Both the position numbers and the translations under genes were made by a program. From Candidatus Scybalocola faecigallinarum (GTDB taxonomy: Bacteria > Bacillota > Clostridia > Lachnospirales > Lachnospiraceae), in assembly GCA_018711005.1 (NCBI GenBank), contig DVIT01000026.1:23123-87122 (forward strand): a stretch of DNA of 64,000 nucleotides, written 5' to 3'. Within the stretch, counting starts at the first letter, position 1, and every line of letters starts with the position of its first letter. Below, piece by piece: positions 46,174-55,845 of this stretch. The notes under the pieces are model-generated. The model saw nothing but the letters and a program-made list of their open reading frames with translations, searched no databases and was not told where the DNA came from.

Positions 46174-48569
46174 TCTGTCCATTGAATAACCAATGGTATT
46201 TTACAAAGCAATACTATGAAGAACTGGCTGCAGATCCCGGGGCAGATCTGTCCGGACTGGAGGAAGTTCGCCTCCCTCATACAACCTGCCGGCTGCCAAG
46301 AAATTATTGTAATGAAGAAGATTATCAGATGGTCAGCGGCTATGTGCGTGAGCTGTGGCTGAATGAAGAACTGGAAGGCCGTCACATCAGCCTGAAATTT
46401 GAAGGCGCAGCCCATGAGGCGACGGTCTTTTGCAACGGGCAGGAAATCTGCACCCATAAATGCGGCTATACAGCCTTTGAGGCAGATATAACCCCGGCGG
46501 TTGTTTTTGGCGGGAAAAACAGGATCACTGTACGGCTGGATAGCCGGGAAAATCTTAACATTCCGCCTTTTGGAAATGTGATCGATTACATGACTTTTGG
46601 GGGCATTTATCGTCCGGTATGGCTTCTGGTGAGAGATGAGAGCCATTTTACCTCCGTTTTTGTCCGGGGAGATATGGACGGGCATATGGAGATTTCCATG
46701 GAAGGCGTCCATACAAAAGACTGCCAGATCCGGGGAAGGATCCTTGACCGGAGCAAAAAGACTGTGCTGGATATTTGGGAGCAGCCCTTTGGAGATATTT
46801 CAAAAAATATGGATGCGCCCAGGCTGTGGAGTATCGGCCGTCCTTATTTATATACTCTGTGCCTGGAGCTTATAAAGGAAGGGCAGGTTGTGGATACCTT
46901 TGAGACCCGCTTCGGGTTCCGGACCGTATCCTTTACAGAACAGGGCTTTTTCCTTAACGGAAAACGATGCAGGATCCGGGGACTGAACCGGCACCAGAGC
47001 TGGCCCTACATGGGCTATGGAGTTCCGGACCGGGCACAGCGGCTGGATGCGGATATTTTAAAGCGGAAGCTGGGATGCAACGCCGTGCGTACCAGCCATT
47101 ATCCGCAAAGCCAGGCATTTATTGACCGGTGCGATGAGATCGGCCTGCTTGTGTTTACTGAAATCCCCGGATGGCAGCATATCGGAGATGAGGACTGGAA
47201 AAACCAGGTTTATGACAATGTAAGGGAAATGGTCCTTCAGTACCGGAACCATCCCAGCATTTTCATGTGGGGCGTGAGGATTAATGAAAGCCGGGACGAT
47301 GATGATATGTACGAAAAGACCAATGCCATTGCTCACAGACTGGATCCCACCCGGCCCACCGGAGGCGTGCGGTGCATTAAAAACAGCCATTTGCTGGAAG
47401 ATGTTTACACCTATAATGATTTTATCCATAACGGCGCCAATGCCGGATGCCAGCCGAAAAAAGCGGTAACAGATACAAAAAAGGGATATATTATTACAGA
47501 ATACTGCGGCCATATGTTCCCAACAAAGCCTTTTGATAATGAAGCTCACCGGACACAGCATGCCCTGCGCCATGCAAGAGTTCTTTCAGATGCAGGCTGC
47601 CGCCGGGAGATTGCCGGAAGCTTCGGCTGGTGCATGTTTGATTATAATACTCATAAAGACTTTGGAAGCGGGGACCGGGTCTGCTATCACGGCGTCCTAG
47701 ATATGTTCCGCAATCCAAAGCTGGCAGCAGCGGTGTATGCGTCTCAGCAGAACCGTTTTCCTGTACTGGAGGTATCCAGCTCCATGGATCTTGGCGAGCA
47801 TCCGGCTGGCATTTTGGGAGCCGTGACGGTGTTTACGAACGGGGACTATGTAAGGCTGTATAAAAATGACGAGTATATAGGTTCTTATACGCCCGACAAG
47901 TCGTATCCCGGCATGAAGCATCCGCCGGTGATCATTAGAGACCGGATCGGGTGCCTGCTTGAAAAAAAGGAAGGCATGGATGCCAAAACTGCCAAAATAT
48001 TAAAAGAATGCTTTGCAGCAATGATCTGCTACGGGGAAAATGCATTGCCTAAAGCTATTTTAGCGAAAATGGCATGGCTTTCGGCTGTCAAGCATATTTC
48101 CAGACAGCAGCGCGCAGAGCTTTTTGGCAAATATATAGGCGGCTGGGGGGAAAAGCAGACCGGGTGGCGCTTTGAGGCTGTGCGGGACGGCAAAGTCATT
48201 GCCGTGCGGGAGCTTTGGCCATTTTCTGCCATGATCCTTGACGTTCATGCGGATACCTATACCCTTACCGACGGGCCCACCTGGGACATGGCCACAGTCA
48301 GTATTTCTGCCAGAGACAGCTGGGGCAATGTGCTCCATTATTGCCAAAATGGTATTTCGCTGCGTACAGAAGGCTGCATTGAGCTTTGCGGGCCGTCGGT
48401 AACATCCTTAAGCGGAGGCTTTGGCGGCTGCTATGTCCGCACTACAGGACAGGCCGGACGGGGCCGGCTTTTTATTCGCATGGAAGATATGGATGAAAAA
48501 ATGCTGGAATTTAACGTGGAGAAGGCGTTGGATGTTACAGATGCGTCTATGTGTCACGGGATCCGCTAA
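46170..48569 (+). CDS. Glycoside hydrolase family 2 enzyme (beta-galactosidase/glucuronidase-like)
   Basis: 799 residues starting at a GTG that overlaps the previous stop (GTGA). A sugar-binding jelly roll (1-180) and an immunoglobulin-like domain are followed by the TIM barrel with the acid/base Glu373 in WGVRINESR and the nucleophile Glu444 in IITEYCGHM. The C-terminal 250 residues are beta-rich. No signal peptide. The exact sugar is not clear. Coupling to a c-di-GMP protein is odd and may only reflect shared transcription. Confidence 0.88.
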   Translation: MICPLNNQWYFTKQYYEELAADPGADLSGLEEVRLPHTTCRLPRNYCNEEDYQMVSGYVRELWLNEELEGRHISLKFEGAAHEATVFCNGQEICTHKCGYTAFEADITPAVVFGGKNRITVRLDSRENLNIPPFGNVIDYMTFGGIYRPVWLLVRDESHFTSVFVRGDMDGHMEISMEGVHTKDCQIRGRILDRSKKTVLDIWEQPFGDISKNMDAPRLWSIGRPYLYTLCLELIKEGQVVDTFETRFGFRTVSFTEQGFFLNGKRCRIRGLNRHQSWPYMGYGVPDRAQRLDADILKRKLGCNAVRTSHYPQSQAFIDRCDEIGLLVFTEIPGWQHIGDEDWKNQVYDNVREMVLQYRNHPSIFMWGVRINESRDDDDMYEKTNAIAHRLDPTRPTGGVRCIKNSHLLEDVYTYNDFIHNGANAGCQPKKAVTDTKKGYIITEYCGHMFPTKPFDNEAHRTQHALRHARVLSDAGCRREIAGSFGWCMFDYNTHKDFGSGDRVCYHGVLDMFRNPKLAAAVYASQQNRFPVLEVSSSMDLGEHPAGILGAVTVFTNGDYVRLYKNDEYIGSYTPDKSYPGMKHPPVIIRDRIGCLLEKKEGMDAKTAKILKECFAAMICYGENALPKAILAKMAWLSAVKHISRQQRAELFGKYIGGWGEKQTGWRFEAVRDGKVIAVRELWPFSAMILDVHADTYTLTDGPTWDMATVSISARDSWGNVLHYCQNGISLRTEGCIELCGPSVTSLSGGFGGCYVRTTGQAGRGRLFIRMEDMDEKMLEFNVEKALDVTDASMCHGIR

Positions 48570-48576
48570 TTTTGTG

Positions 48577-48606
48577 TTGCGTTTAAAGGCGGCTGTTGTG
48601 TATAAT
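48577..48606 (+). promoter_or_regulatory. Promoter of the isomerase-like gene
   Basis: TTGCGT (48577-48582), an 18-base spacer and TATAAT (48601-48606). The ~115-base leader contains a GTGTTT/AAACAC hairpin at about 48670-48695. Confidence 0.6.
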
Positions 48607-48729
48607 ATTCATAGTGAAAGTCCTAAATAACGGCTGGCTTTCATACGAGGTGTTGCCTTAAAAAATATGTCAGTGTTTGACTTTAGGGTGAAACACTACA
48701 AAAAATATAATTATATTGGAGGATTTGTT

Positions 48730-50148
48730 ATGCTGGTTGATACAAAAGCAAAAATTGGCGTTTTTTCCATTGCTTTAGGTGCTTACCTTCCCCAGTTCCC
48801 TTCTCTGGTGCCGGAGTTTGAGTCTCAGTATGAGGCATTTAAAAAGACGATCCCGGATACGGTTGAGATCATTGACGGCGGGATCGTAACAACAAAGGAG
48901 CAGTCTCAGGCAGCAGGAGATCTGTTTCGGGCGGCAGATGTAGATCTGGTATTTTTACAGCTTTTAACCTATGCCACATCATACAATATGCTTCCGGCAG
49001 TTAAGGATCTGGATGTTCCGGTTGTGCTTGTAAATGTACAGAAGCTGAAGGCTTTGGATTATGACCACACAGATATTGCCACATGGCTGGGAGAAGGATA
49101 TGCCTGCGGCGCTGTGGGCGAGATGGTTGCTGACCTGGAAAGATTCGGAAAGAGACATGCAGTGATCACAGGCGTTGTGGAAGGCGGAGATCCCGGTGTC
49201 GCAAAAGAGATTGAAGACTGGTGCCGCGCTGCACAGGTGAGAAGAAGATTCCGTGATACAAACATTGCCCAGATCGGCAGACCTTATCCGGGCATGATGG
49301 ATCTTTATATTGACGAATCCAACCTGTACAGACGGATGCATTTATATACCAAACAGTTTGACTGGGAAAAAATGTGGGCCATTGCAGACCATATTACCGA
49401 TGAGGATGCGATCCGTGCAAAGGCACAGGATATCCTGGATACTTTTGATATTGAAGGCGGCGGAAGCATTGAGGAAGTATGGGAAATGGCAAAATATGTG
49501 GTTGCCTTTGAAGAATGGGTTAAAGAAGAAAAGCTTGGCCTGATCGCTTCCCATTATGACGGCTATGCCCAGGGCAAGGCCGGCGTCCTTGACAGTATGC
49601 TTATCCCGGCATTTTCCATGCTTATTAAACAGGGTACAGCATGCGCTGTTGAAGGCGACATGAAAGTGGCTATGGCCATGAGTATTTTAAAGACAATTTC
49701 CGGAACCGGACAGCTTGCTGAAATGTATTCCATTGATTTTAATGAAGATATTGCCATTATCGGACACAGTGGTTCCGGTGATGCAGATATTTCCTGCAAA
49801 AAACCAACCATGAAGATCGTGAAAGTCTTTCACGGAAAGACCGGCGGCGGATATTTAACTCAGTTCTATCCTTACACCGGCCCGGTGACTTATCTGGCCA
49901 TTACTCAGGACGGAGACGGACACTTTAAGTTTGTTGCAGCTGAAGGCGTCAACGAAGAAGGCCCGATCCTTTCCTTTGGTGATACAAACATGCGGACACG
50001 CTTCACCTGCGGCGCCAGAGAATTTGTCAACCGCTGGAGCGAGTGCGGCCCGACCCATCACTTTGCTGCAGCTACAGGCAGACACATTGACACTATCCTT
50101 AAGGTAGCCAAGATCTTTAACGTGCCTGTAGACATTGTGACAAGATAA
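48730..50148 (+). CDS. L-arabinose/L-fucose isomerase-superfamily protein
   Basis: 472 residues from the ATG at 48730 (GGAGG upstream). The overall pattern is AraA-like: an N-terminal Rossmann-type half, then a metal-site glutamate segment CAVEGDMKVAMAMSILK, GHSGSGDAD, and a late GPTHHFAAATG that parallels the AHHT motif of arabinose isomerase. It is divergent from classical AraA. It likely interconverts an aldose and a ketose, perhaps the pentose used by the kinase/epimerase operon at the start of the window, 48 kb away. The substrate is unproven. Confidence 0.75.
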   Translation: MLVDTKAKIGVFSIALGAYLPQFPSLVPEFESQYEAFKKTIPDTVEIIDGGIVTTKEQSQAAGDLFRAADVDLVFLQLLTYATSYNMLPAVKDLDVPVVLVNVQKLKALDYDHTDIATWLGEGYACGAVGEMVADLERFGKRHAVITGVVEGGDPGVAKEIEDWCRAAQVRRRFRDTNIAQIGRPYPGMMDLYIDESNLYRRMHLYTKQFDWEKMWAIADHITDEDAIRAKAQDILDTFDIEGGGSIEEVWEMAKYVVAFEEWVKEEKLGLIASHYDGYAQGKAGVLDSMLIPAFSMLIKQGTACAVEGDMKVAMAMSILKTISGTGQLAEMYSIDFNEDIAIIGHSGSGDADISCKKPTMKIVKVFHGKTGGGYLTQFYPYTGPVTYLAITQDGDGHFKFVAAEGVNEEGPILSFGDTNMRTRFTCGAREFVNRWSECGPTHHFAAATGRHIDTILKVAKIFNVPVDIVTR

Positions 50149-50174
50149 GCGTTATCGCTGAAAAATAATAAAAT

Positions 50175-50215
50175 AAAAAACTGCCGGCTTGCGTGAGTAA
50201 GTGCGGCAGTTTTTT
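50175..50215. terminator. Bidirectional terminator
   Basis: AAAAAACTGCCG (50175-50186) pairs with CGGCAGTTTTTT (50204-50215) between convergent genes. Confidence 0.9.
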
Positions 50216-50246
50216 GATTAAAGCGCTATGGCAGTGCAGGATAAAC

Positions 50247-50864
50247 TTACCCTTCCCAGGCCCGGATCCTGTAGTGGGCGCCAATAGACTGACAGATTTT
50301 ACGGCATTTTTCCTCATCCTCATGGGAGATGGTTGTTTCAACAGTGGTCATGACTACATGGGGAACATGGTGCGTGCATTTTTTTGCAAAATCAATCATG
50401 GCATCAAAAGATCCGGCCCCGAATTTGCTGCGCACCAGGCGCTGGTACTGATCCGGGTCGGGGGTGTTCAGACTGATGGAAACCGTATCAACAAGGCCTT
50501 CCAGTAAAGGGGTAATGTCTTTTCCATGGATGAGATTTCCCTGTCCGTTTGTATTAATGCGGACAGGTTTTGTGGGATAGTGGTCTTTTATATATTTTGC
50601 TCCTGCCAGCAATACGTCAAGGGCTTCCATAGGTTCTCCAAAGCCGCAAAAGACGACTTCCGGATATGGGGTCAGATCTGTATTTTCAAACGCGTCTAAA
50701 AGTTCTTCTCTGGTTACATCATGTTCGAGCCACAGCACATCCGATGCTTCCATATGGTCTCTTGTCTGGCGCAGGCAGAAGGTGCAGGCACAGGGGCATT
50801 TGTTTGTCAGATTCACATAAATATTATCATGGACTTTATATAATAGGGTCATTGCTTTTTGCAT
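50247..50864 (-). CDS. TatD-associated radical SAM protein
   Basis: 205 residues from the ATG at 50864, chosen by GGGAG 8 bases upstream. The frame reaches 50894. The radical SAM cluster is Cys23, Cys27 and Cys30 (NKCPCACTFC). FCGFGEPMEAL and VRINTNGQGNL are the SAM-binding strands. The pattern matches the small family found beside or fused to TatD DNases. No TatD gene is in the window. The substrate is unknown. Monocistronic and opposite to its neighbours. Confidence 0.82.
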   Translation of the reverse strand: MQKAMTLLYKVHDNIYVNLTNKCPCACTFCLRQTRDHMEASDVLWLEHDVTREELLDAFENTDLTPYPEVVFCGFGEPMEALDVLLAGAKYIKDHYPTKPVRINTNGQGNLIHGKDITPLLEGLVDTVSISLNTPDPDQYQRLVRSKFGAGSFDAMIDFAKKCTHHVPHVVMTTVETTISHEDEEKCRKICQSIGAHYRIRAWEG

Positions 50865-51061
50865 TTTTAACTCTCCCTTCATTTCCGACAGCACCGTGTC
50901 AGGTGCAGTATCGTTTCAGCATTTTAGACGGTTATTCATTGTTTACTTTATTATAGAGCCAAACTGTCATGGGTGGAATAGCCATTTTTGATAGAATTGA
51001 CCAGGCCAGATAAACATTCGGCTGAATTGCACGAAAAAAAGAAAATTTTACGATAGTTTGG

Positions 51062-51175
51062 TTGCTTTTGAGGATTTCTGGCGTTATAATTCAACTGTTA
51101 ATGTTTGGCCTTAAATAAGCACAGCCGCGTGAGCGCGTTATTTCGGCTGGGCTAATGGCGCAGGCTGAATTTTTT
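51062..51175 (+). promoter_or_regulatory. Promoter and attenuator-like leader of the CitMHS transporter
   Basis: TTGCTT (51062-51067), a 17-base spacer and TATAAT (51085-51090). In the leader CAGCCG (51122-51127) can pair with CGGCTG (51144-51149). The overlapping TTCGGCT (51142-51148) can instead pair, with wobbles, with AGGCTGAA (51162-51169) just before six Ts. The two stems exclude each other. Confidence 0.5.
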
Positions 51176-51197
51176 GACAACTATGGAGGTGACAATT

Positions 51198-52634
51198 ATG
51201 AAAAAAAAGGTTCTTTTAGCAAGTATCCTGCTGGGTGTTCTCATTTTATGTCCCATGGGTGTCTTTGCAGCGGAAACGACCCAGACAGCATCCGTCCCCA
51301 TTTGGCTGTGTATTCCTTTTGCAGGACTTCTTCTGTGTATTGCGATTATGCCTCTTGTGAAGGGTGAATGGTGGGAAAATCATCAGCCCCATGCAGTGAT
51401 TTTCTGGATATTGACCATGGTCATTCCCTTTGCCATTTACTATGGGGCAGGGCAGACTGTTGAAACGGTGCTGGAGTGTACAGTCAATGATTATTTAACA
51501 TTTATTATTCTTTTGTTTGGATTATTTTGTGTATCCGGCAATATTACTATGGAGGGAGATTTTGCAGGGTCTCCCAGGATTAATGTAGGCCTTTTGGCTT
51601 TTGGAACGATCCTGGCAAGCTGTATCGGTACTACCGGAGCCAGTATGCTCATGGTACGTCCTGTTTTGAAAATGAATTCATGGAGAAAAAGAAAGGCTCA
51701 CATTATGGTTTTCTTCATTTTTCTTGTTTCAAATATGGGCGGAATCCTGACACCGATCGGAGATCCCCCACTGCTTATGGGATTTATGCGGGGCGTTCCT
51801 TTCTTTTGGAGCCTTCGCCTTTTTCCTGTTCTTCTCTTTAATATGGTTATCCTTCTTTTTATTTTTTATCATGTGGATAAAAGGATGTACCGCAGGGACA
51901 TTGCCGAAGGCCGTAAACCGGACATCAGCCGGCCGGGAACACGTTTCAGCATTGATGGTCTGCACAACCTTATCTTTCTTGTCATGATCGTAGGCGCCGT
52001 TATTTTAAGCGGTGTACTGCCGGGAATGGCAGCATTCCAGGACAGTGCCGGAAATGTTCTGGGCATACATATTTTTGGAGATGTTGTGCTTAGCTTTCCG
52101 TCACTGATCGAGATTATTATCATCCTTGCGGCGGCTTTCCTTTCCTTTAAGACAACATCAAAGGATATACGGACAAGAAACCACTTTACCTGGGGCGCCA
52201 TCCGGGAGGTTGCTGTCCTTTTTATCGGTATTTTTATTACGATGCAGCCGGCTTTAATGCTTTTGCAGCAGATCGGTCCAAATCTCGGCCTGAATCAGCC
52301 TTATCAGTTGTTCTGGGCGACTGGGGCTTTGTCCAGTTTTCTGGATAATACACCCACGTACCTTGTTTTCCTCACAACCGCTGGTACGCTTGGTTTTACC
52401 AGTGGGATTGCAACCAGTCTTGGAACGGTTCCTGTCCACCTTTTGTCGGCAATTTCCTGCGGCGCTGTGTTTATGGGCGCTAATACCTACATTGGAAATG
52501 CTCCTAATTTCATGGTTAAATCCATTTCCGATGAAAACGGTGTCAATATGCCGTCGTTCTTTGGATATATGCTGTGGTCCGTGGGAATTTTAGTTCCGGT
52601 ATTTCTTCTGGATACATTGATTTTCTTTTTGTAG
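51198..52634 (+). CDS. CitMHS/NhaD-type membrane transporter
   Basis: 478 residues from the ATG at 51198 (GGAGGTG upstream; earlier in-frame ATGs at 51174 and 51183 lack one). A signal-like first helix ending near AAET is followed by about 11 more helices. Ion-transporter-superfamily hairpins are visible in MGGILTPIGDPPLLMGF and SSFLDNTPTYLVF. The family is labelled putative citrate transport or sodium:proton antiport; which ion it moves is undecided. It is followed 11 bases later by a cytidylate-kinase-like gene. Confidence 0.85.
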   Translation: MKKKVLLASILLGVLILCPMGVFAAETTQTASVPIWLCIPFAGLLLCIAIMPLVKGEWWENHQPHAVIFWILTMVIPFAIYYGAGQTVETVLECTVNDYLTFIILLFGLFCVSGNITMEGDFAGSPRINVGLLAFGTILASCIGTTGASMLMVRPVLKMNSWRKRKAHIMVFFIFLVSNMGGILTPIGDPPLLMGFMRGVPFFWSLRLFPVLLFNMVILLFIFYHVDKRMYRRDIAEGRKPDISRPGTRFSIDGLHNLIFLVMIVGAVILSGVLPGMAAFQDSAGNVLGIHIFGDVVLSFPSLIEIIIILAAAFLSFKTTSKDIRTRNHFTWGAIREVAVLFIGIFITMQPALMLLQQIGPNLGLNQPYQLFWATGALSSFLDNTPTYLVFLTTAGTLGFTSGIATSLGTVPVHLLSAISCGAVFMGANTYIGNAPNFMVKSISDENGVNMPSFFGYMLWSVGILVPVFLLDTLIFFL

Positions 52635-52645
52635 GGGGGACAGAT

Positions 52646-53650
52646 ATGCAGGAAAATAAAGAAAAATGTATGGAGCTTGCCAAACGCATTTATAATCTGG
52701 ACGAGGAAGTCTATAGCTGCGTTGGTTCTTCTCTTGGAAGATCCTTTACCGGAAATAAAGAAAGTACGATACAGAATCTGTGCAGCCTGATGCTTGCCAA
52801 ACCGGGAGGCCATCTTTTAAGAAGTGAGCTGGCTCTGATCAGCAATATGGCAAGAACGATCAAAGATAAAACAAAAAGGGCTCAGATGATGGCTGAATAT
52901 GACAGCATCCTGAAAGAAATCGAATCCCTTCCGGACACTTTCGGCAAAGTGGATATTATGGATCTTTCCCGGGCAGAGTTAAATCCCACTGCCCGGAAGA
53001 AGCTTTCTGAAAATGATCATCTGGTAATCTGTATCAGCCGAACCCAGGGAAGTGCCGGAAATGATATTGGATTTGAACTGGCAGATGATCTTCACATTAA
53101 CTATTATGATGTGGAAATATTTAACCAGGTTTTAACCCGCCTGGAAGCAGAAAAAGGCTCCGTCAATGATACGGAAACCGAACATTTTGAGGATTTTGAC
53201 AAATATCGTAAAAGAAATTTCAATTTAAAAAAATGGTTTCGGGAATTTAACCGTTATCACGGACTGCCCAGACAGGATGCCGTATTTTTCAACATGAGCG
53301 ATCTGATCTGCAGCCTGGCTAAAACCGAAGATTGTGTGATCATGGGACGGTGTGCGGATGCGATTCTTACTAACAATCATATCCCCCATCTCAGTCTTTT
53401 TATCAGTGCGCCTTTTTCTCTGCGCGTGCAGCGTATCATGGCATCCAAGAACATGGATCTGCGCCATGCAAGCCGCTTTTTAAAGCAAATGGACCGGCAG
53501 CATAAAAAATATTATGATTTTTATTCCTACGGCCGGTGGGGCCACCCGGAAAACTACGATCTTTGCATTAACAGCGCCAATTACGGAATCCGGGAAACCA
53601 TTGACCTGATCGAACGTCTGATCAACCGTCAGAAGATCCAAAATCATTAA
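52646..53650 (+). CDS. Cytidylate-kinase-like protein with N-terminal extension
   Basis: 334 residues from the ATG at 52646 (AGGGGGG upstream). The first ~115 residues are a charged helical region with no family I recognise. The rest resembles the cytidylate-kinase-like family: VICISRTQGSAGNDIGFELADDL (a loop in place of a clear P-loop lysine), CVIMGRCADAIL and FISAPFSLRVQRIM. A standard Cmk is about 225 residues, so this is a paralog of unknown substrate. It is co-transcribed with the transporter. Confidence 0.78.
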   Translation: MQENKEKCMELAKRIYNLDEEVYSCVGSSLGRSFTGNKESTIQNLCSLMLAKPGGHLLRSELALISNMARTIKDKTKRAQMMAEYDSILKEIESLPDTFGKVDIMDLSRAELNPTARKKLSENDHLVICISRTQGSAGNDIGFELADDLHINYYDVEIFNQVLTRLEAEKGSVNDTETEHFEDFDKYRKRNFNLKKWFREFNRYHGLPRQDAVFFNMSDLICSLAKTEDCVIMGRCADAILTNNHIPHLSLFISAPFSLRVQRIMASKNMDLRHASRFLKQMDRQHKKYYDFYSYGRWGHPENYDLCINSANYGIRETIDLIERLINRQKIQNH

Positions 53651-53674
53651 GGCGGTCTGTTATATGATCTAAAT

Positions 53675-53714
53675 AAAATGCGTTTGGACATTAAAGTTCC
53701 AGACGCATTTTTTT
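53675..53714 (+). terminator. Terminator of the transporter operon
   Basis: AAAATGCGT (53675-53683) pairs with ACGCATTTT (53703-53711), with GGAC/GTTCC inside, followed by more Ts. Confidence 0.85.
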
Positions 53715-53825
53715 GGTGCGTGCGCCTGGCAAGCGGCCGCAGTACAATGAATGAGACTTGCATAAAGAGCTACTGGCGGATATAATAAAATAACAGAGGA
53801 TACCGGAAAGGATGTGTGTATTTTT

Positions 53826-55459
53826 ATGGGGTTTAGACCGTTGCCAATCGGCATTGACAGCTTTAGAGAGATTATTGAACAGGGATATTATTATATTGAT
53901 AAAACGGCCTTTATTAAGGAATTGCTGGATATGAAGGAAAAGGTTAATCTTTTTACGAGGCCAAGGCGATTCGGAAAGACATTGAACCTTAGTATGCTCC
54001 AGTGTTTTTTTGAAGCCGGGTATTGCGATGCCAGGCAGCTGTTTGCCGGGCTTTCTATTATGGAACAGAGCGAGCGGTATTTAAAACACATGTCAAGTTA
54101 TTTGCAGAAGAATACCGCAGGCATGATAATATCTTACAGTCAGACAATCTGACAGAGGCTGAAAAGGTCCGTTATGAAAAGCTGAGAGATGTTCAGGGAG
54201 ATCAGACAGACTATTTGGACGCGCTGAAATTTTTATCCGATTGTTTGAGTCAGGTTTACGACAGAAAGGTAATTATACTTATTGATGAATATGATGTTCC
54301 CCTGGAAAATGCTTATTTCTGCGGCTTTTATAATGAGATGATTTCTATAATCCGTTCATTGTTTGAATCGGCGCTTAAAACCAATGATTCTCTTGAGTTT
54401 GCAGTAATTACAGGATGTTTGCGTATTTCAAAAGAAAGCATATTTACAGGTCTGAATAATCTGAAGATCATTTCTATTACTAATCCAACCTATTCGGAGC
54501 ATTTCGGTTTTACTGAAAACGAGGTTAAAGAAATGCTTTGTTTTTATGGGCGGGAGGATTTTTTTGATACAGTCAGGAAATGGTACGACGGATATTATTT
54601 TGGCGGAATAGAGGTTTACAATCCGTGGAGCGTTATCAACTATGTGGAGCAGATCTGGGCGGACAAAAAAGCACTGCCTCAGCCTTTCTGGTCAAATACC
54701 AGTTCCAATAATATTGTCAGAACATTGATCGACCAGGCAGATATACGTGTGAAACAGGAGATTGAGGCATTGATTGAAGGCGAAAGTATTGAAAAGCCTG
54801 TTCACGAAGATATTACTTATGAAGATATAGCACCTGGAAATTCCAGGGAAAATATATGGAATTTCCTGTTTTTTACCGGATATTTGAAAAAAACAGGGGA
54901 GCGTATGTTCGGGAATGTCCGTTATATTTTAATGAGCATTCCCAATGAGGAAGTACGTTATATCTACAAGAATACCGTATTATTATGGTTTGAGCAAAAA
55001 ATTAGTAAGAAGGACTTTACTGGATTTTATAAGAGCATTATCCATGGACAAGCAGATGTGTTTGAACATACAGTGTCGCAGATGCTTAAGGAGGGGATCA
55101 GCTTTTATGATACAAAGGAGTCTTTCTATCATGGTTTTATCATGGGACTGCTTAATGGCATGGAAGATTACTACGCCTATTCCAATAGAGAATCCGGAAA
55201 TGGAAGATATGATATTTGTTTGAAAAGTATGGATGTAGATAAGCCGGTGGTTATTATGGAGCTTAAGGTGGCTTCAAGTTATGGGGACATGGATGAACGC
55301 AGCAGGGAAGCCTTAAAGCAGATCAAAATGCGGCATTATGAAGCAGATTTAGCACGTGATGGCTATAAGACAGCCTTATGCTATGGTATTGCATTTTATA
55401 AGAAAAATTGCAAAATAGCTCTTGCTCAGGAAAAAATATATGCAGACAGCGCTGGATGA
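53826..55459 (+). pseudogene. AAA-ATPase/PD-(D/E)XK (DUF1703-type) gene with internal deletion and frameshift
   Basis: The first frame from ATG 53826 gives the typical start PIGIDSFREIIEQGYYYIDKT and the Walker-like FTRPRRFGKTLNLSML, then runs out of homology after ERYLKHM and stops at 54152. From about 54092 the next frame resumes with KLFAEEYRRHDNILQ, VIILIDEYDVPLENA (Walker B), VITGCLRISKESIFTGLNN and the C-terminal nuclease part GRYDICLKS...VIMELKVA (the D-(E)xK motif), ending at 55459. Roughly 25-30 codons expected between the blocks are absent. These proteins occur in many copies in gut anaerobes, and this copy is broken. Confidence 0.7.
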
Positions 55460-55468
55460 ATAACCCAA

Positions 55469-55498
55469 GTCATAATTGCTTTCCGTTTCTAATATGAT
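55469..55498 (+). promoter_or_regulatory. Sporulation-type (SigE-like) promoter of the truncated spoIIID copy
   Basis: GTCATAAT (55469-55476), a 14-base spacer, then AATATGAT (55491-55498). The same boxes with the same spacing precede the intact spoIIID at 60390-60419, while the spacers differ in sequence. This resembles the mother-cell SigE arrangement. Confidence 0.6.
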
Positions 55499-55524
55499 GT
55501 AAAAAACGTTCTCAGGGGCAGCTC

Positions 55525-55656
55525 ATGAAGGAGTATATAGAAGAACGGGCAATGGACATTGCCAATTACATCATAGACCATAACGCCACCGTGCGTCAGA
55601 CGGCGAAAAAGTTCGGGATCAGCAAATCAACGGTACATATGGAAGTAACAAAATAG
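55525..55656 (+). pseudogene. Truncated copy of spoIIID
   Basis: 43 codons matching the start of SpoIIID (EERAMDIANYIIDHNATVRQ and FGISKSTVH), then a TAG at the position of an arginine codon. After that there is no similarity. The leader from the -10 box through the ATG (55491-55529) is identical to that of the intact gene at 60446, but the coding part differs at many codon positions. It keeps the helix-turn-helix region but lacks the basic C-terminal half. It is thus a remnant, or a short DNA-binding peptide if expressed. Confidence 0.8.
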
Positions 55657-55768
55657 AACGGTCATGGTTTGAGATCATATAGCTAAACTCTTATGAAAGA
55701 GATGGCCTCTTGTCATTTAGGGCAGCCGAAAACTTTTACTGATTTAGGATGCAAAATGCTGATTTGTC

Positions 55769-55797
55769 TTGTGAATATGATAAAATAGTGCTAAAAT
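55769..55797 (+). promoter_or_regulatory. Promoter of the Phd/ParE-type module
   Basis: TTGTGA (55769-55774), a 17-base spacer and TAAAAT (55792-55797), within AT-rich sequence. The preceding stretch from 55657 holds no recognisable gene. Confidence 0.5.
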
Positions 55798-55845
55798 AAT
55801 GATAATATAATAAGGTAAAAATACAGGGCGAAAGGAGAGGTCATT

